Origin: Kineothrix sp. IPX-CK
GTDB lineage: Bacteria; Bacillota; Clostridia; Lachnospirales; Lachnospiraceae
Length of the DNA: 64,000 bases
Direction of reading: 5' to 3'
NCBI RefSeq assembly: GCF_039134705.1
Contig: NZ_CP146256.1
Location: 3,658,001-3,722,000, forward strand
Position numbers and translations under genes: made by a program. The notes beneath the pieces are model-generated. The model worked only from the letters and a program-made list of their open reading frames with translations. It searched no databases and had not been told where the DNA came from. Positions 44,862 through 53,833 of this stretch are shown here, in pieces; within the stretch, counting starts at the first letter, position 1, and each line of letters begins with the position of its first letter.

Positions 44862-46568
44862 TTACTTATTTTGTATATAGAATTTGCGCAGCATCTCTTC
44901 TATTTCCTTTGCTGTACTCAGCCTGAGAATTTGTTCCACAAGTTCTTTGCATTTTTCCGTGTTTAGCTTACCGATCCATTCTTTCACTTCCGGTATGGAT
45001 GCCGCCGCCATACTGTATTCATCCAATCCCATCCCCATAAGCAGGGGAATCATCTTCGGATCGCCTGCAGCCTCACCGCACATTCCGCACATAATGTTAT
45101 TTTTATGAGCTCCGTCAATAGCCATTTTGATCAAGCGGATAACTGCGGGATGGTAATACGTATAAAGATCTGCAACCGTCTCATTTCCCCTGTCCACAGC
45201 CAGTGAATACTGGGATAGATCATTAGTTCCTATGGAGAAAAAATCACATTCTCCTGCAAAACACTCCGCCATCACTGCCACTGCGGGTATTTCTACCATA
45301 ATGCCTATCTCTATTTTCTCTTTAAACGGAACCTGTTCCTCCTGTAGTTCCTCCTGACACTGTCTCAGCTTTTCTTTTGCCCAGATTAATTCTTCCATGG
45401 AAGATATCATGGGGAACATGATTTTCAAGTTACCGTATATCGATGCCCTAAGAAGAGCTCTCAGTTGAGTATGAAATACATCTTCTTTCCGCCTGCACAG
45501 CCGAAGCGCCCTAAGTCCGAGGAAGGGATTGGCTTCTTTGGCCAGCCGAAGCGCCGGAACATCCTTATCTCCTCCTATATCCAGAGTTCTGACAATGACC
45601 GGTCTCCCGTCCATTTTCTCCAGTACCTTTTTATAAGCATCATATTGCTTTTCTTCATCAGGCAGAATCTTCGAGGAAAGATACAGAAATTCCGACCGGA
45701 ACAATCCTATCCCTTCCCCTCCTCTTTCCAATACTTTTTCCACATCATCAGGCGATCCGATATTTCCGAAGATATCAAACTTTTTCCCGTCGCTGGTAAC
45801 AGCCGGTTCTCCGGAGAACTTATTCCATCTGGATTTTTCCTCGTGTTGCTCCTCAATTTTCTTTTTCAGAGATTTTATTTCATTTTCCTTCAGATTAAGG
45901 AATATTTCTCCTGTCTCACCGTCAAAACCGATCAAATCTCCGGTTTTTACTTTCGCCAGAAGGCCATTTACTCCCACAACTGCCGGGATGTCAAGTGTTC
46001 TTGCCAGTATCGCAGTATGTGAAGTGATTCCTCCCAATTCCATCAGCATGCCCGAAACCATTTTCAAATCCATTCCGGCTGTGGTGGAAGGTGCGATATC
46101 GCTTCCTACAATAATCGTAGGTTCCGGCAATGAACTGACATCCGGCTTTTTTATATTCAATATTTTACATATCAAATTATCTTTAATATCTTTCATGTCC
46201 AATGCTCTTTGGGCAAAGTACTCATTTTCCATCGCTTCAAACTGTGCGATGACTCCATTCATTACCTTCTCTACGGCCAGTGCCGCACCCGTTTGATTGG
46301 CAATCTCTTCCTTAATCGGCTCTATTAACCCGCTGTCCCTTAGCAAGGAACAATGAACATCTAAAATATCTGCGGCATTTCCGCCCGCTGTCTCATTTGT
46401 CTTATCCCTAAGCTTGATCGTTTCTTCGAGCACAGCAGCTTGCGCATCCAGGAATTTTCTTTCTTCTTCCGCAGGACTCCCGATTTCTACGGGGAACGCA
46501 ATGGCTTCTTCATTCAGTACCAAAATTTTTGCGTAGCATAAGCCTTTAGAAACCCCATATCCGTGCAT
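44862..46568 (-). CDS. PTS enzyme I (phosphoenolpyruvate-protein phosphotransferase)
   Basis: A 568-residue cytosolic enzyme that autophosphorylates from PEP and passes phosphate to HPr. The N-terminal phosphohistidine is His184 in GGITSHTAILAR. The PEP-binding barrel has LFRSEFLYL, RTLDIGGDKD, FFSIGTNDLSQY and the C-terminal cysteine region NIMCGMCGEAAGDP. It is a plain EI without GAF or fused domains. Together with the adjacent HPr gene it makes this operon independent of the housekeeping PTS. Whether this is the only EI in the genome cannot be judged from the window, so I give no symbol. Confidence 0.94.
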   Translation of the reverse strand: MHGYGVSKGLCYAKILVLNEEAIAFPVEIGSPAEEERKFLDAQAAVLEETIKLRDKTNETAGGNAADILDVHCSLLRDSGLIEPIKEEIANQTGAALAVEKVMNGVIAQFEAMENEYFAQRALDMKDIKDNLICKILNIKKPDVSSLPEPTIIVGSDIAPSTTAGMDLKMVSGMLMELGGITSHTAILARTLDIPAVVGVNGLLAKVKTGDLIGFDGETGEIFLNLKENEIKSLKKKIEEQHEEKSRWNKFSGEPAVTSDGKKFDIFGNIGSPDDVEKVLERGGEGIGLFRSEFLYLSSKILPDEEKQYDAYKKVLEKMDGRPVIVRTLDIGGDKDVPALRLAKEANPFLGLRALRLCRRKEDVFHTQLRALLRASIYGNLKIMFPMISSMEELIWAKEKLRQCQEELQEEQVPFKEKIEIGIMVEIPAVAVMAECFAGECDFFSIGTNDLSQYSLAVDRGNETVADLYTYYHPAVIRLIKMAIDGAHKNNIMCGMCGEAAGDPKMIPLLMGMGLDEYSMAAASIPEVKEWIGKLNTEKCKELVEQILRLSTAKEIEEMLRKFYIQNK

Positions 46569-46590
46569 ACCTACTTGCCCCCTTTATCCC

Positions 46591-46854
46591 TTATTCGCCC
46601 ATTCCGCCGGCAATCAATTTCGTAACTGCTTCACAAGCTTCTTTTTCATCTGTTCCTTCACATACCACTTCTATTTCCGTACCGCAGTCGACACCTGCCG
46701 CCAAAATACCAATCAGAGATTTTGCATTGTAACGTGTACCCCTTACAGATATTTCAACGGAGGAATGAAAATGCTGTGCTTCTTTTGTTAATAAGTTCGC
46801 CGGTCTGGCATGCAGTCCTGCTTTTGCAACTACTACTACTTTTCTTTTTTCCAT
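46591..46854 (-). CDS. HPr family phosphocarrier protein
   Basis: 87 residues. The phosphorylated histidine is His15 in AKAGLHARPA. Ser46 in NAKSLIGIL lies at the position phosphorylated by HPr kinase in Firmicutes, and the following ILAAG matches canonical HPr. It may therefore also function in catabolite control. It lies between the Zn-alcohol dehydrogenase and enzyme I genes with short spacers. GGAGG precedes the ATG. Confidence 0.94.
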   Translation of the reverse strand: MEKRKVVVVAKAGLHARPANLLTKEAQHFHSSVEISVRGTRYNAKSLIGILAAGVDCGTEIEVVCEGTDEKEACEAVTKLIAGGMGE

Positions 46855-46869
46855 AACTTCATCCTCCCA

Positions 46870-47916
46870 TTAAAAGGTTACAATAATTCTGTATGTATCC
46901 GGACGTACGGCAGCCTCAAAAGCATCCTGAGCGTTTTCATACGAATAGGTTCCCGACACAAGTTTCTCCGGATCGATAATCTTTTTCGCCAGCAGATTGA
47001 CCGACCGGTTAAAGGAACGAACGCTGGGGCTGACCGCTCCGGTAACGATGGTCTCCGAATTATGAAGCCAATTCGGGCTTATTTCAAAAGGCTTGTCAGG
47101 ATGCTGGGAGCTATACATAATGCAGCGGCCCATAGGTGCGGTCATTTCCACTGCCTGTTTGGCAACCGCCGAAATAGGTGTGGTGTTAAATACCGCCTCT
47201 GCTCCTCTTCCCTCAGTTAATGAGCGGACATACTCTACCGGATTTTTTTCCAAAGGATTAAAAGTGATATCACAGCCCAATTCCTCGGCAATTCTTCTTC
47301 TTTCCGGATCAGGCTCGCTCAATATAACTCTGGCACCGCTCAGCTTGGCGCTCATAACATGGAGCATACCCATGATACCTCCGCCAATAACTACCACATC
47401 ATCGCCAAGCTCAATTCTTCCTTTTTCAATACTGTTAAGAACACAGGCAAGCGGCTCGGCAAAGGCTGCTTTTACATCCGGCAGTTCATCGGGAATGCGG
47501 TAAGCCTGAGAAGCATTAATGGCAAGATATTCTCCCATACCGCCTGTTCCCATAATTTCCATCTCCGAGCTGTCCAGATTATTTAATTCCACACAGAGGT
47601 TTTCTTCCCCTCTACGGCAGAAATAGCATTTTCCGCATACATTAATCAATCTCGCGACAATTTTTCCTCCCACAGGAAACTCTTTCGGACTAACACCCTT
47701 TCCTAACTGTGCAACTTCTCCTGCAATTTCATGTCCTCCCACGAAAGGCAGCGGCATATGTGATTCCCGTGTAAAGGTTCTCTGTTCCCATGTACAGATT
47801 GCGCACGCTTTTATCCGCATCAGAATCTGGTTCTCCTTAGGCTGCGGCATTCTTACTTCCTTTACCTCCACTTTCCTTTCCTCTGTGATTGCTACTACTC
47901 TCATTTTCTCACCCAT
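46870..47916 (-). CDS. Zinc-dependent alcohol/polyol dehydrogenase (MDR family)
   Basis: 348 residues. The catalytic zinc site is Cys in KACAICTWEQRTF with His-Glu in VGGHEIAGEV; the usual C-G-x-D is C-T-W-E here. The structural zinc site has four cysteines in NVCGKCYFCRRGEENLC. The NAD-binding fold starts at VVVIGGGIMGMLHV. Relatives oxidise polyols or polyol phosphates (sorbitol, galactitol 1-phosphate, threonine). In this PTS operon a phosphorylated polyol is a reasonable substrate, which is inference. GGAG lies 9 bases before the ATG at 47916; the open frame continues 42 codons upstream into the previous gene. Confidence 0.88.
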   Translation of the reverse strand: MGEKMRVVAITEERKVEVKEVRMPQPKENQILMRIKACAICTWEQRTFTRESHMPLPFVGGHEIAGEVAQLGKGVSPKEFPVGGKIVARLINVCGKCYFCRRGEENLCVELNNLDSSEMEIMGTGGMGEYLAINASQAYRIPDELPDVKAAFAEPLACVLNSIEKGRIELGDDVVVIGGGIMGMLHVMSAKLSGARVILSEPDPERRRIAEELGCDITFNPLEKNPVEYVRSLTEGRGAEAVFNTTPISAVAKQAVEMTAPMGRCIMYSSQHPDKPFEISPNWLHNSETIVTGAVSPSVRSFNRSVNLLAKKIIDPEKLVSGTYSYENAQDAFEAAVRPDTYRIIVTF

Positions 47917-47959
47917 ATGATTAATCTCCTTTTTCTTTTTTGTATTATGAAATATGACC

Positions 47960-49099
47960 CTATTTTCCGTAATAAAAGGAACGGTACAAATTATTGAGTT
48001 CCTCTTCTGCAAGCTCTCTCGGCGCAAACATAATGTTTGCATCCTTAGAGGCCGCCTTTATATAAGAAGGAATCTTATCCAGATATTCCTGCTCGGAAAT
48101 TCCCGTTTCTTTTAAAGTCAAAGGCATCTGGATTTCCTCATACATTTCCCAAATTCTTTTTACCAGCTTCTTTTGTTTCTCCTCCGAAGAACCGGTTATC
48201 TGAAGCTGATCTGCCACCTCTTCATAAACAGGCTGCGGAATAAGATATTCCATCGTATAAGGCAGCAGCAGTCCTGTCATCAGACCATGAGGCTTTCCAA
48301 AATCCCCTCCCGCCTGATCCATACCGTGTGCCATTCCCGTAATAGAATTATTGATTCCCGCTCCCGCCATGGTCGCGGCCACATGCATTTTTTCCCTGGC
48401 CTCCATATCTCCTCGCACAGACTTCGGCAGTTCTTTTATAATTGTTACCGCAGCCTGAATACACTGCATCCTGACCATTGTACTCGCCAGTTTGCTAACG
48501 CCGGCTTCCAGCGCATGAGCCAGAGCATCCGTTCCCGAAAATACAATATTTCCGGAAGGAAGACTTTTTAATAAATCAAAATCCATAATGGCCAGGTCAG
48601 GAATGATTTCATCGCTCAAAATCATGCGCTTTTTCTTATGCTCATCTTTTATGACGGCACAGCCGGTTGTTTCAGATCCCGTTCCACTCGTTGTCGGTAC
48701 TACAATAAGTTCTGCTTTACCGGGGAACGGCTCCACCTCGTAAGCTTTTGTTGCTTTTTCCCAATCGTAATCAGGGAGTTCATAAAACAGCCATAATGCT
48801 TTTGCAGTATCCATTACGGATCCGCCGCCGATTCCTACAATTACGTCCGGTTCAAATTTTCGTATTTCATTTATAGGAGTTTCCAGCATGTACATATGAG
48901 GTTCTGCCTTCATATTACATACTATTTTATAGTTTGCTTCCTTTAGCATATTGTCGAAAATCATCTTATCAAGCTCCAATGCCCGCATGATTCCTTCGTC
49001 TACCACGAAAGCTATCTTTTTGTCTATGTACTCTCCTAATTTTTCGATACTTCCATTTCCCAGCACATATTGCGTGGTTTTAAACATTTTATACTGCAT
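47960..49099 (-). CDS. Iron-containing alcohol dehydrogenase
   Basis: 379 residues of family III metal-dependent alcohol dehydrogenases. The NAD-binding GGGSVMDTAKALWL and TTSGTGSETTGCAVI motifs are present. Metal ligands lie in DALAHALEAGVSKLAS, GMAHGMDQAGG and GKPHGLMTGLLLPY. It could reduce an aldehyde such as lactaldehyde or glycolaldehyde released by the aldolase, or oxidise a diol. It lies between the EIID and Zn-dehydrogenase genes, so two different oxidoreductases serve this pathway. GGGAGG precedes the ATG. Confidence 0.9.
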   Translation of the reverse strand: MQYKMFKTTQYVLGNGSIEKLGEYIDKKIAFVVDEGIMRALELDKMIFDNMLKEANYKIVCNMKAEPHMYMLETPINEIRKFEPDVIVGIGGGSVMDTAKALWLFYELPDYDWEKATKAYEVEPFPGKAELIVVPTTSGTGSETTGCAVIKDEHKKKRMILSDEIIPDLAIMDFDLLKSLPSGNIVFSGTDALAHALEAGVSKLASTMVRMQCIQAAVTIIKELPKSVRGDMEAREKMHVAATMAGAGINNSITGMAHGMDQAGGDFGKPHGLMTGLLLPYTMEYLIPQPVYEEVADQLQITGSSEEKQKKLVKRIWEMYEEIQMPLTLKETGISEQEYLDKIPSYIKAASKDANIMFAPRELAEEELNNLYRSFYYGK

Positions 49100-49124
49100 C
49101 TTTTATGCCTCCCTGTCTTTTTGT

Positions 49125-49988
49125 TTAACCTAAAATTCCTGTTACGCCGCCAATCACACCGATGATAACGATAAGCAGCAATACTTTAACGGATGACCAG
49201 CCTTTTTTCAGCATTTTATAACTTCCCAGCGTCAGCAGAAGGGGAAGCAATTTCGGTATGATCGTATCGAACAGCTGCTCCTGCACACTGAATACACTAT
49301 CTGCTGTCTGCTGGATCTGGATACCGCAGCTCATGGATACGTAGTTAGCTACAAGAGCTCCCAGCACCATACATCCCATGATATTTGCGCCTGCAATGAT
49401 TTTATTGACAATACCGTTCTCAAGGATATTTAAAATAGCGCCGCTTCCCTTTTTATATCCGGTCATAAATAAGGTATAAGAAATACCGAACACAACCGCA
49501 ATCATGACAAGTGAATATACGATAGGTGCCACAACGCTTCCTCCGCTTGCCATATCGATGGCAAATGCAAGGAGCAGGGGAACAATAACACCCTGAATAA
49601 TACTGTCGCCGATACCCGAGAGAGGTCCCATAAGCCCTGTTTTAATGGAAGTGACCGCTTCGCCCTCGATTTCTCCTCCGGCAGCCTTTTGCTCCTCCAT
49701 GGCTACCGTAAGTCCGGCAATCGCCGAACCAAGGCAGGGTTCACAGTTAAAGAAGCCTGTATGGCGCCTAAGCATTTCCCGCTGTTTTTCCATGTCGTCC
49801 TTGTATAATTTCTTTGCGATCGGAACCATCGCATGAAGGAAACCTGTTCCCATCATTCGCTCATAGTTGTAATTTGCCTGATTATTAAATAACCAGTTGA
49901 TCCAGGAACGTTTCACTTCTTTATCCGATAATAAGATATAAGAACCTTCAGTTTCTTTTTTTATTTCTTTATGATTCATATTAGACAT
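49125..49988 (-). CDS. PTS mannose/fructose/sorbose-class EIID membrane subunit
   Basis: 287 residues. The N-terminal cytoplasmic part has RSWINWLFNNQANYNYERMM and GFFNCEPCLGSAIAGLTVAM; GLMGPLSGIGDSIIQGVI is a hallmark of EIID. Several hydrophobic helices and a C-terminal anchor (VLLLIVIIGVIGGVTGI) follow. With EIIC it forms the sugar channel. GGAGGAGAAG precedes the ATG at 49988, which overlaps the eiiC stop by 8 bases; the open frame extends 25 codons further within eiiC. Confidence 0.93.
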   Translation of the reverse strand: MSNMNHKEIKKETEGSYILLSDKEVKRSWINWLFNNQANYNYERMMGTGFLHAMVPIAKKLYKDDMEKQREMLRRHTGFFNCEPCLGSAIAGLTVAMEEQKAAGGEIEGEAVTSIKTGLMGPLSGIGDSIIQGVIVPLLLAFAIDMASGGSVVAPIVYSLVMIAVVFGISYTLFMTGYKKGSGAILNILENGIVNKIIAGANIMGCMVLGALVANYVSMSCGIQIQQTADSVFSVQEQLFDTIIPKLLPLLLTLGSYKMLKKGWSSVKVLLLIVIIGVIGGVTGILG

Positions 49989-50739
49989 TTGCTTCTCCTC
50001 CTTTTGCATTTCTAAGCTGTGTATAAACAACCGCACTGCAAAGTGCCAGGAAACCGACAGCAATCATACTCAGTCCAAAATAAACCGCCAGTAAAAATCC
50101 CACGAAGAAAAATATTCTTGCTTCTCCTTTAAATATGTATAATAATGTCAGACCAATACCTAGCGCAGGCATCATACCTCCGATAATAATCAGTACTCCC
50201 AGTACTGTTCCGCCCAGCGCATTAATTGCTCCCTGAATATATCCGGCTCCAAAATATGCTGCCAGAAAACACGGGATAGCGGTCATAACAAACAGCATGG
50301 ACTGTGGCAGCAGCACGCTGGCAATCCATATTTTTCCGGATTCTCCTTTTTCCACATACTTATCCGCCAAATGTGCGAAGAAAGAATCCAGTGTCAGTCT
50401 TCCAAACCAAAGCAATGTGCCGATCAAACCTATCGGAACTGCAATTGCCAAAGCCGCCTCTGTATCAAGTCCTCCCGTAATAGCGAGCGCCGCACCCAAA
50501 ATACCTGCAAGACACATATCTCCGGGAAGGGCACCTCCTGCGGATATAAAACCGATATACATCAAGTTAATTGTTGCGCCTACAATAACTCCTGTTACAG
50601 GATCTCCCAGTACAAGTCCTGTCAAAAAGCCTCCGATGAGCGGTCTGTAAATGGTATAATAACCCACCGGTCCCGCCACTATAGAACTATTTCCCAAATA
50701 GTACAAAACTCCCAATAGCATTGCTTGAAATACACTCAT
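49981..50739 (-). CDS. PTS mannose/fructose/sorbose-class EIIC membrane subunit
   Basis: A 252-residue integral membrane protein with many hydrophobic segments. Family phrases are PLIGGFLTGLVLGDPVTGVIVGA, a substrate-region motif, and ALPGDMCLAGILGAALAITGG. EIIC and EIID form the transport unit of the mannose-class PTS. The ribosome site is AGGAGAAGG. The overlap with eiiD suggests coupled translation. Confidence 0.93.
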   Translation of the reverse strand: MSVFQAMLLGVLYYLGNSSIVAGPVGYYTIYRPLIGGFLTGLVLGDPVTGVIVGATINLMYIGFISAGGALPGDMCLAGILGAALAITGGLDTEAALAIAVPIGLIGTLLWFGRLTLDSFFAHLADKYVEKGESGKIWIASVLLPQSMLFVMTAIPCFLAAYFGAGYIQGAINALGGTVLGVLIIIGGMMPALGIGLTLLYIFKGEARIFFFVGFLLAVYFGLSMIAVGFLALCSAVVYTQLRNAKGGEANV

Positions 50740-50779
50740 ATTCTACCTTCTCCTTTTCCCTTATCATGTTTGATAATAA

Positions 50780-51262
50780 TCATTCTGATAATAGTTTACG
50801 TACATCCGTAGGGGTTTCCGTAGGAACCAACTGATAGAGGATTTCTGTTCCTGATTCTATGATCCTTTTCATAGATTCCGCTTCCTCACTGCTGGCGGAA
50901 ACATTCCTGTTAAACTTTTTCCTTCCTTCTTTGGATCCCATTCCCCCCAAAATAATTTTAGGTAATGCTACACCTCCTTTTATTAAATTTTCCAGAATCT
51001 GCGGTATTTTCACAAGAATAATAACCTTTTCCCCGTTCGCCGCATCTTCCTTTAATACATCCGTTGCATCGAGCGTGCCCAGAACCTCCACTTTCACATC
51101 AGGAGGCGCCGCTGCTTTTAATATTTTCTGCATAAATAAATCTTTTGTCAGAGCATCATCCACTACAATAATCTTATTGCCGCCTGTCTGTTTGACCCAG
51201 GATGTCACAACCTGTCCATGAATGAGCCGGTCATCAATTCTGCAAAGTACAATATTTTTCAT
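50780..51262 (-). CDS. PTS mannose/fructose/sorbose-class EIIB
   Basis: 160 residues, cytosolic. The phosphorylated histidine is His15 in RIDDRLIHGQVVTSW. The rest follows the EIIB-Sor fold, e.g. KIIVVDDALTKDLFMQKILK and IILGGMGSKEGRKKFNRNV. It receives phosphate from the EIIA at 51286-51693 and passes it to the sugar during transport. GGATAGG precedes the ATG. Confidence 0.94.
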   Translation of the reverse strand: MKNIVLCRIDDRLIHGQVVTSWVKQTGGNKIIVVDDALTKDLFMQKILKAAAPPDVKVEVLGTLDATDVLKEDAANGEKVIILVKIPQILENLIKGGVALPKIILGGMGSKEGRKKFNRNVSASSEEAESMKRIIESGTEILYQLVPTETPTDVRKLLSE

Positions 51263-51285
51263 CTTAATAACCTATCCTTTCCACA

Positions 51286-51693
51286 TTAATCCTCCATCAT
51301 TTTGTTCACATCCACAATTGTATCTCTGCCAATGGACATTGCCATATCTTTCAATTCCTGCCCCTTTTGGAATTCTCTTGTTCCGAGAATTTCAAGGAAA
51401 ATCGGAAGATTTACCCCTGCGATATGATAAAAATGATAATTTTGCATAAGCAGGGTTACTGCATTGAAAGGACTTCCCGATCTCATATCCGTCAAAATCA
51501 AAATTTCTTTATTTTGATCCTCCTCTCTGATTTCCTTGATTTTCTGCTCCACCTTTTCCCGCAGTTCTTCCACATTTTCTCCCAGGAAAAATCCAAAAGC
51601 ATGCACATGCTCCTGCTCACCCATGATAAGTTCACTGCTTTCTACCAGCGACTTCGCATAACTGCCATGAGATACTACGATTACTTCAACCAT
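51286..51693 (-). CDS. PTS mannose-class EIIA
   Basis: 135 residues. The phosphorylated histidine is His9 in VEVIVVSHGSYAKSL. LTDMRSGSPFNAVTLLM is the conserved second segment of the family. It is a separate EIIA rather than a fused EIIAB. The gene is 23 bases upstream of eiiB. The ribosome site is AAGGAGAAGGG. Confidence 0.94.
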   Translation of the reverse strand: MVEVIVVSHGSYAKSLVESSELIMGEQEHVHAFGFFLGENVEELREKVEQKIKEIREEDQNKEILILTDMRSGSPFNAVTLLMQNYHFYHIAGVNLPIFLEILGTREFQKGQELKDMAMSIGRDTIVDVNKMMED

Positions 51694-51716
51694 CCCTTCT
51701 CCTTTCTGTATGTTTA

Positions 51717-52199
51717 TTATTTATCATTATTTATGATTTCGATTATTTGCGATGCGTCCTGCACCTTCAGCAATCCTTCTGTCGCCTGACGGTCTGCCAG
51801 CTTCCGGCAAACAGCTTTTAAAGCTTCTATATATTTAATTTCCCCGGTCTTAGGCGGCCTCCCGGGAACTGCAAAAAGAACTATGAACCGCACCATTTTT
51901 GCTTCTTTTGGAATATTTTCCTGTTCCGATTCCCAGAATATATCTCTTTTGGTCCTTACGATAGAGACTGCTACCTTTTTCGCCTGCATGGATATTCCGT
52001 GAGGAATAGCTATTTTATTGCCGGCCCCGGTGAATCCCATTTTTTCCCGTTCCCATACATCGCGTAAAAATATATCAGCATTTTCAATCTTTCCGCTTCG
52101 AAAGAGCATTTGGGCCATTACCTTCAATGCCTGCTCTTTCGTGTCGGCATCTGAATTCAATTGTATATTTTCTTCCAGTAAAATTTCCCGTATATCCAT
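51717..52199 (-). CDS. PTS fructose/Ntr-type EIIA (EIIA-2 fold)
   Basis: 160 residues, with the phosphorylated histidine His67 in NKIAIPHGISMQAK and a second conserved motif MVRFIVLFAVPGR. This type of EIIA normally works with fructose, mannitol or galactitol systems, not mannose-class systems. Sitting between a PRD regulator and a mannose-class EIIA, it is more likely to phosphorylate the regulator, which has an EIIB-like domain, than the transporter. That is inference. The ATG starts 8 bases after the regulator stop. Confidence 0.88.
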   Translation of the reverse strand: MDIREILLEENIQLNSDADTKEQALKVMAQMLFRSGKIENADIFLRDVWEREKMGFTGAGNKIAIPHGISMQAKKVAVSIVRTKRDIFWESEQENIPKEAKMVRFIVLFAVPGRPPKTGEIKYIEALKAVCRKLADRQATEGLLKVQDASQIIEIINNDK

Positions 52200-52207
52200 G
52201 TGCCAAC

Positions 52208-53686
52208 CTACTCCCCTTCATTTTGTTCCCTATTCATGAAACTGTTTCTGATCGCTTTGATATCCTGCTCAGACAACAATGAAGAAACTATGATATAAGG
52301 TACATCGTCCCTTTCAATCGGTACGGTCGCTATGATATAATCAATGCCTGTAATATCCATATCTTTCACTTTTCTGCCGGAAACAACATCCGCAATCTGA
52401 ATAAAAGCAAACTCATTTTTTAACTTGGCTGCCAGCAGCTGCGATGTCCCGTATCCGCTGTGGCATACTACAAGCACCCTTTTTCTCATTGCCTTTTTTT
52501 CCAGCATAGTCTGATAGTAAATGGCTATATTGACCACTTCGTCGCTGCTGATTTCAGGCAATCCATATTCTTTTGCCAGCTCTTTCAGTACTTCTCCGCA
52601 TTGTGCAACCATTTGCGGGTATTGCCTGCCTATTTCTTCCTTCAGCAGGTTCTGTATCTGGATGTTGTATTCCAATCGATTTAACATCGGTCTTATATGA
52701 AGGATCAGGCCTTGCATCATATCCGTATCCTGTTCAAAACGTATTCCAAATTTCTCCGACAGGCGTTTGGTCAATTTACTGGCAAATTCTGTACACTTAT
52801 CGTCATTTCCCCGCTCCCTGCCTTCCTTTACCCCTCTTCCTTCGAAACCGGAAGAAATGAGATACTGGTAAATATAGTAGGTTTCTGCTTCCCCTATCTG
52901 AATGTTATAATGCTCATTGATTTTCCCTGCTATTTCTTTCGCCTTTCCATACTGTTCCAGTGTATGGACATGAATCATTCTGCTTTCTTCGTTATCATCG
53001 ATATGAATATTCTCCCTGACCCTTTTAATACAGATCAAAATATGTGTCAGCAAATTTGCGTAATAGATATCACCGATATCCAGATTCTTTTTCCCGATAT
53101 CGGAAAGGAGCTTCTCTATAAAATCAATGTCCTCCTTCCCAAATAATTCAAGCAGGCCATTTCTCGTATTTTCACGGATGGCAATGCCGGCAATCGCTTT
53201 CCTGATATCTGTTTCGCTCCCATTAATACAAGTACCCTCTTTTGTCTTCTTAAAAGTGAGATTGTATTTCTGAATCCATTCCCCTATATATTTCATGTCA
53301 TTGACGATGCTGGTTTTTCCTACATAATACAAGTCCGAAAGCTTTTGTATGGAGGTCATCTCATTCGTTTTAAGAAGCATATCTTTTAAAATCAATTCTC
53401 TTCTTTCCGTAGACGATTCTTCTCCTGCCTTTGGTATCTTCAGGCTTATCTCATTCAATAACTTTTCGCTGTTTTCTTTTTTGGCACAAGTCAAAAGGCC
53501 TCTGCCCGGCCGCGCATCTATTTTTATTTCATACCTTTTCATATAATTTCTTATATTTTTTAAATCCGACTGCAATGTTTTAGTTGAAACATTCAATTTT
53601 TTGGCATAATATGAAATAGGCTGATATTCACTTTCTCCAAGAAGCAAGTAGATAAAATCCACTTCTCTTTTACTCAAATTATTCAT
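52208..53686 (-). CDS. BglG/MtlR-type PRD transcriptional regulator of the PTS operon
   Basis: 492 residues. Helix-turn-helix modules occupy the N-terminus (YYAKKLNVSTKTLQSDLKNI; LSDLYYVGKTSIVNDMKYI). Two PRD domains follow (~170-280 and ~290-395, with histidines in NLLTHILICIKRV, ITEHYNIQIGEAETYYI-like and GLILHIRPMLNRL). A galactitol-type EIIB domain has the phosphocysteine in VLVVCHSGYGTSQ. No C-terminal EIIA domain is fused; the next gene supplies it. This architecture is of DNA-binding activators controlled by PTS phosphorylation. It is the first gene of the operon, divergent from aroC. Confidence 0.9.
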   Translation of the reverse strand: MNNLSKREVDFIYLLLGESEYQPISYYAKKLNVSTKTLQSDLKNIRNYMKRYEIKIDARPGRGLLTCAKKENSEKLLNEISLKIPKAGEESSTERRELILKDMLLKTNEMTSIQKLSDLYYVGKTSIVNDMKYIGEWIQKYNLTFKKTKEGTCINGSETDIRKAIAGIAIRENTRNGLLELFGKEDIDFIEKLLSDIGKKNLDIGDIYYANLLTHILICIKRVRENIHIDDNEESRMIHVHTLEQYGKAKEIAGKINEHYNIQIGEAETYYIYQYLISSGFEGRGVKEGRERGNDDKCTEFASKLTKRLSEKFGIRFEQDTDMMQGLILHIRPMLNRLEYNIQIQNLLKEEIGRQYPQMVAQCGEVLKELAKEYGLPEISSDEVVNIAIYYQTMLEKKAMRKRVLVVCHSGYGTSQLLAAKLKNEFAFIQIADVVSGRKVKDMDITGIDYIIATVPIERDDVPYIIVSSLLSEQDIKAIRNSFMNREQNEGE

Positions 53687-53833
53687 TTATCTTAACCTCT
53701 TAGTTTAAATAGAGTTGTTTATTATTACTATATTGACATTATATCAACAAAAATATTAGGACAAAATACCAAACAACTTCCCTAAGGTTAGAGAAGTTTT
53801 AGTGTATAATATATAATACAAAGGAGATGTTTT

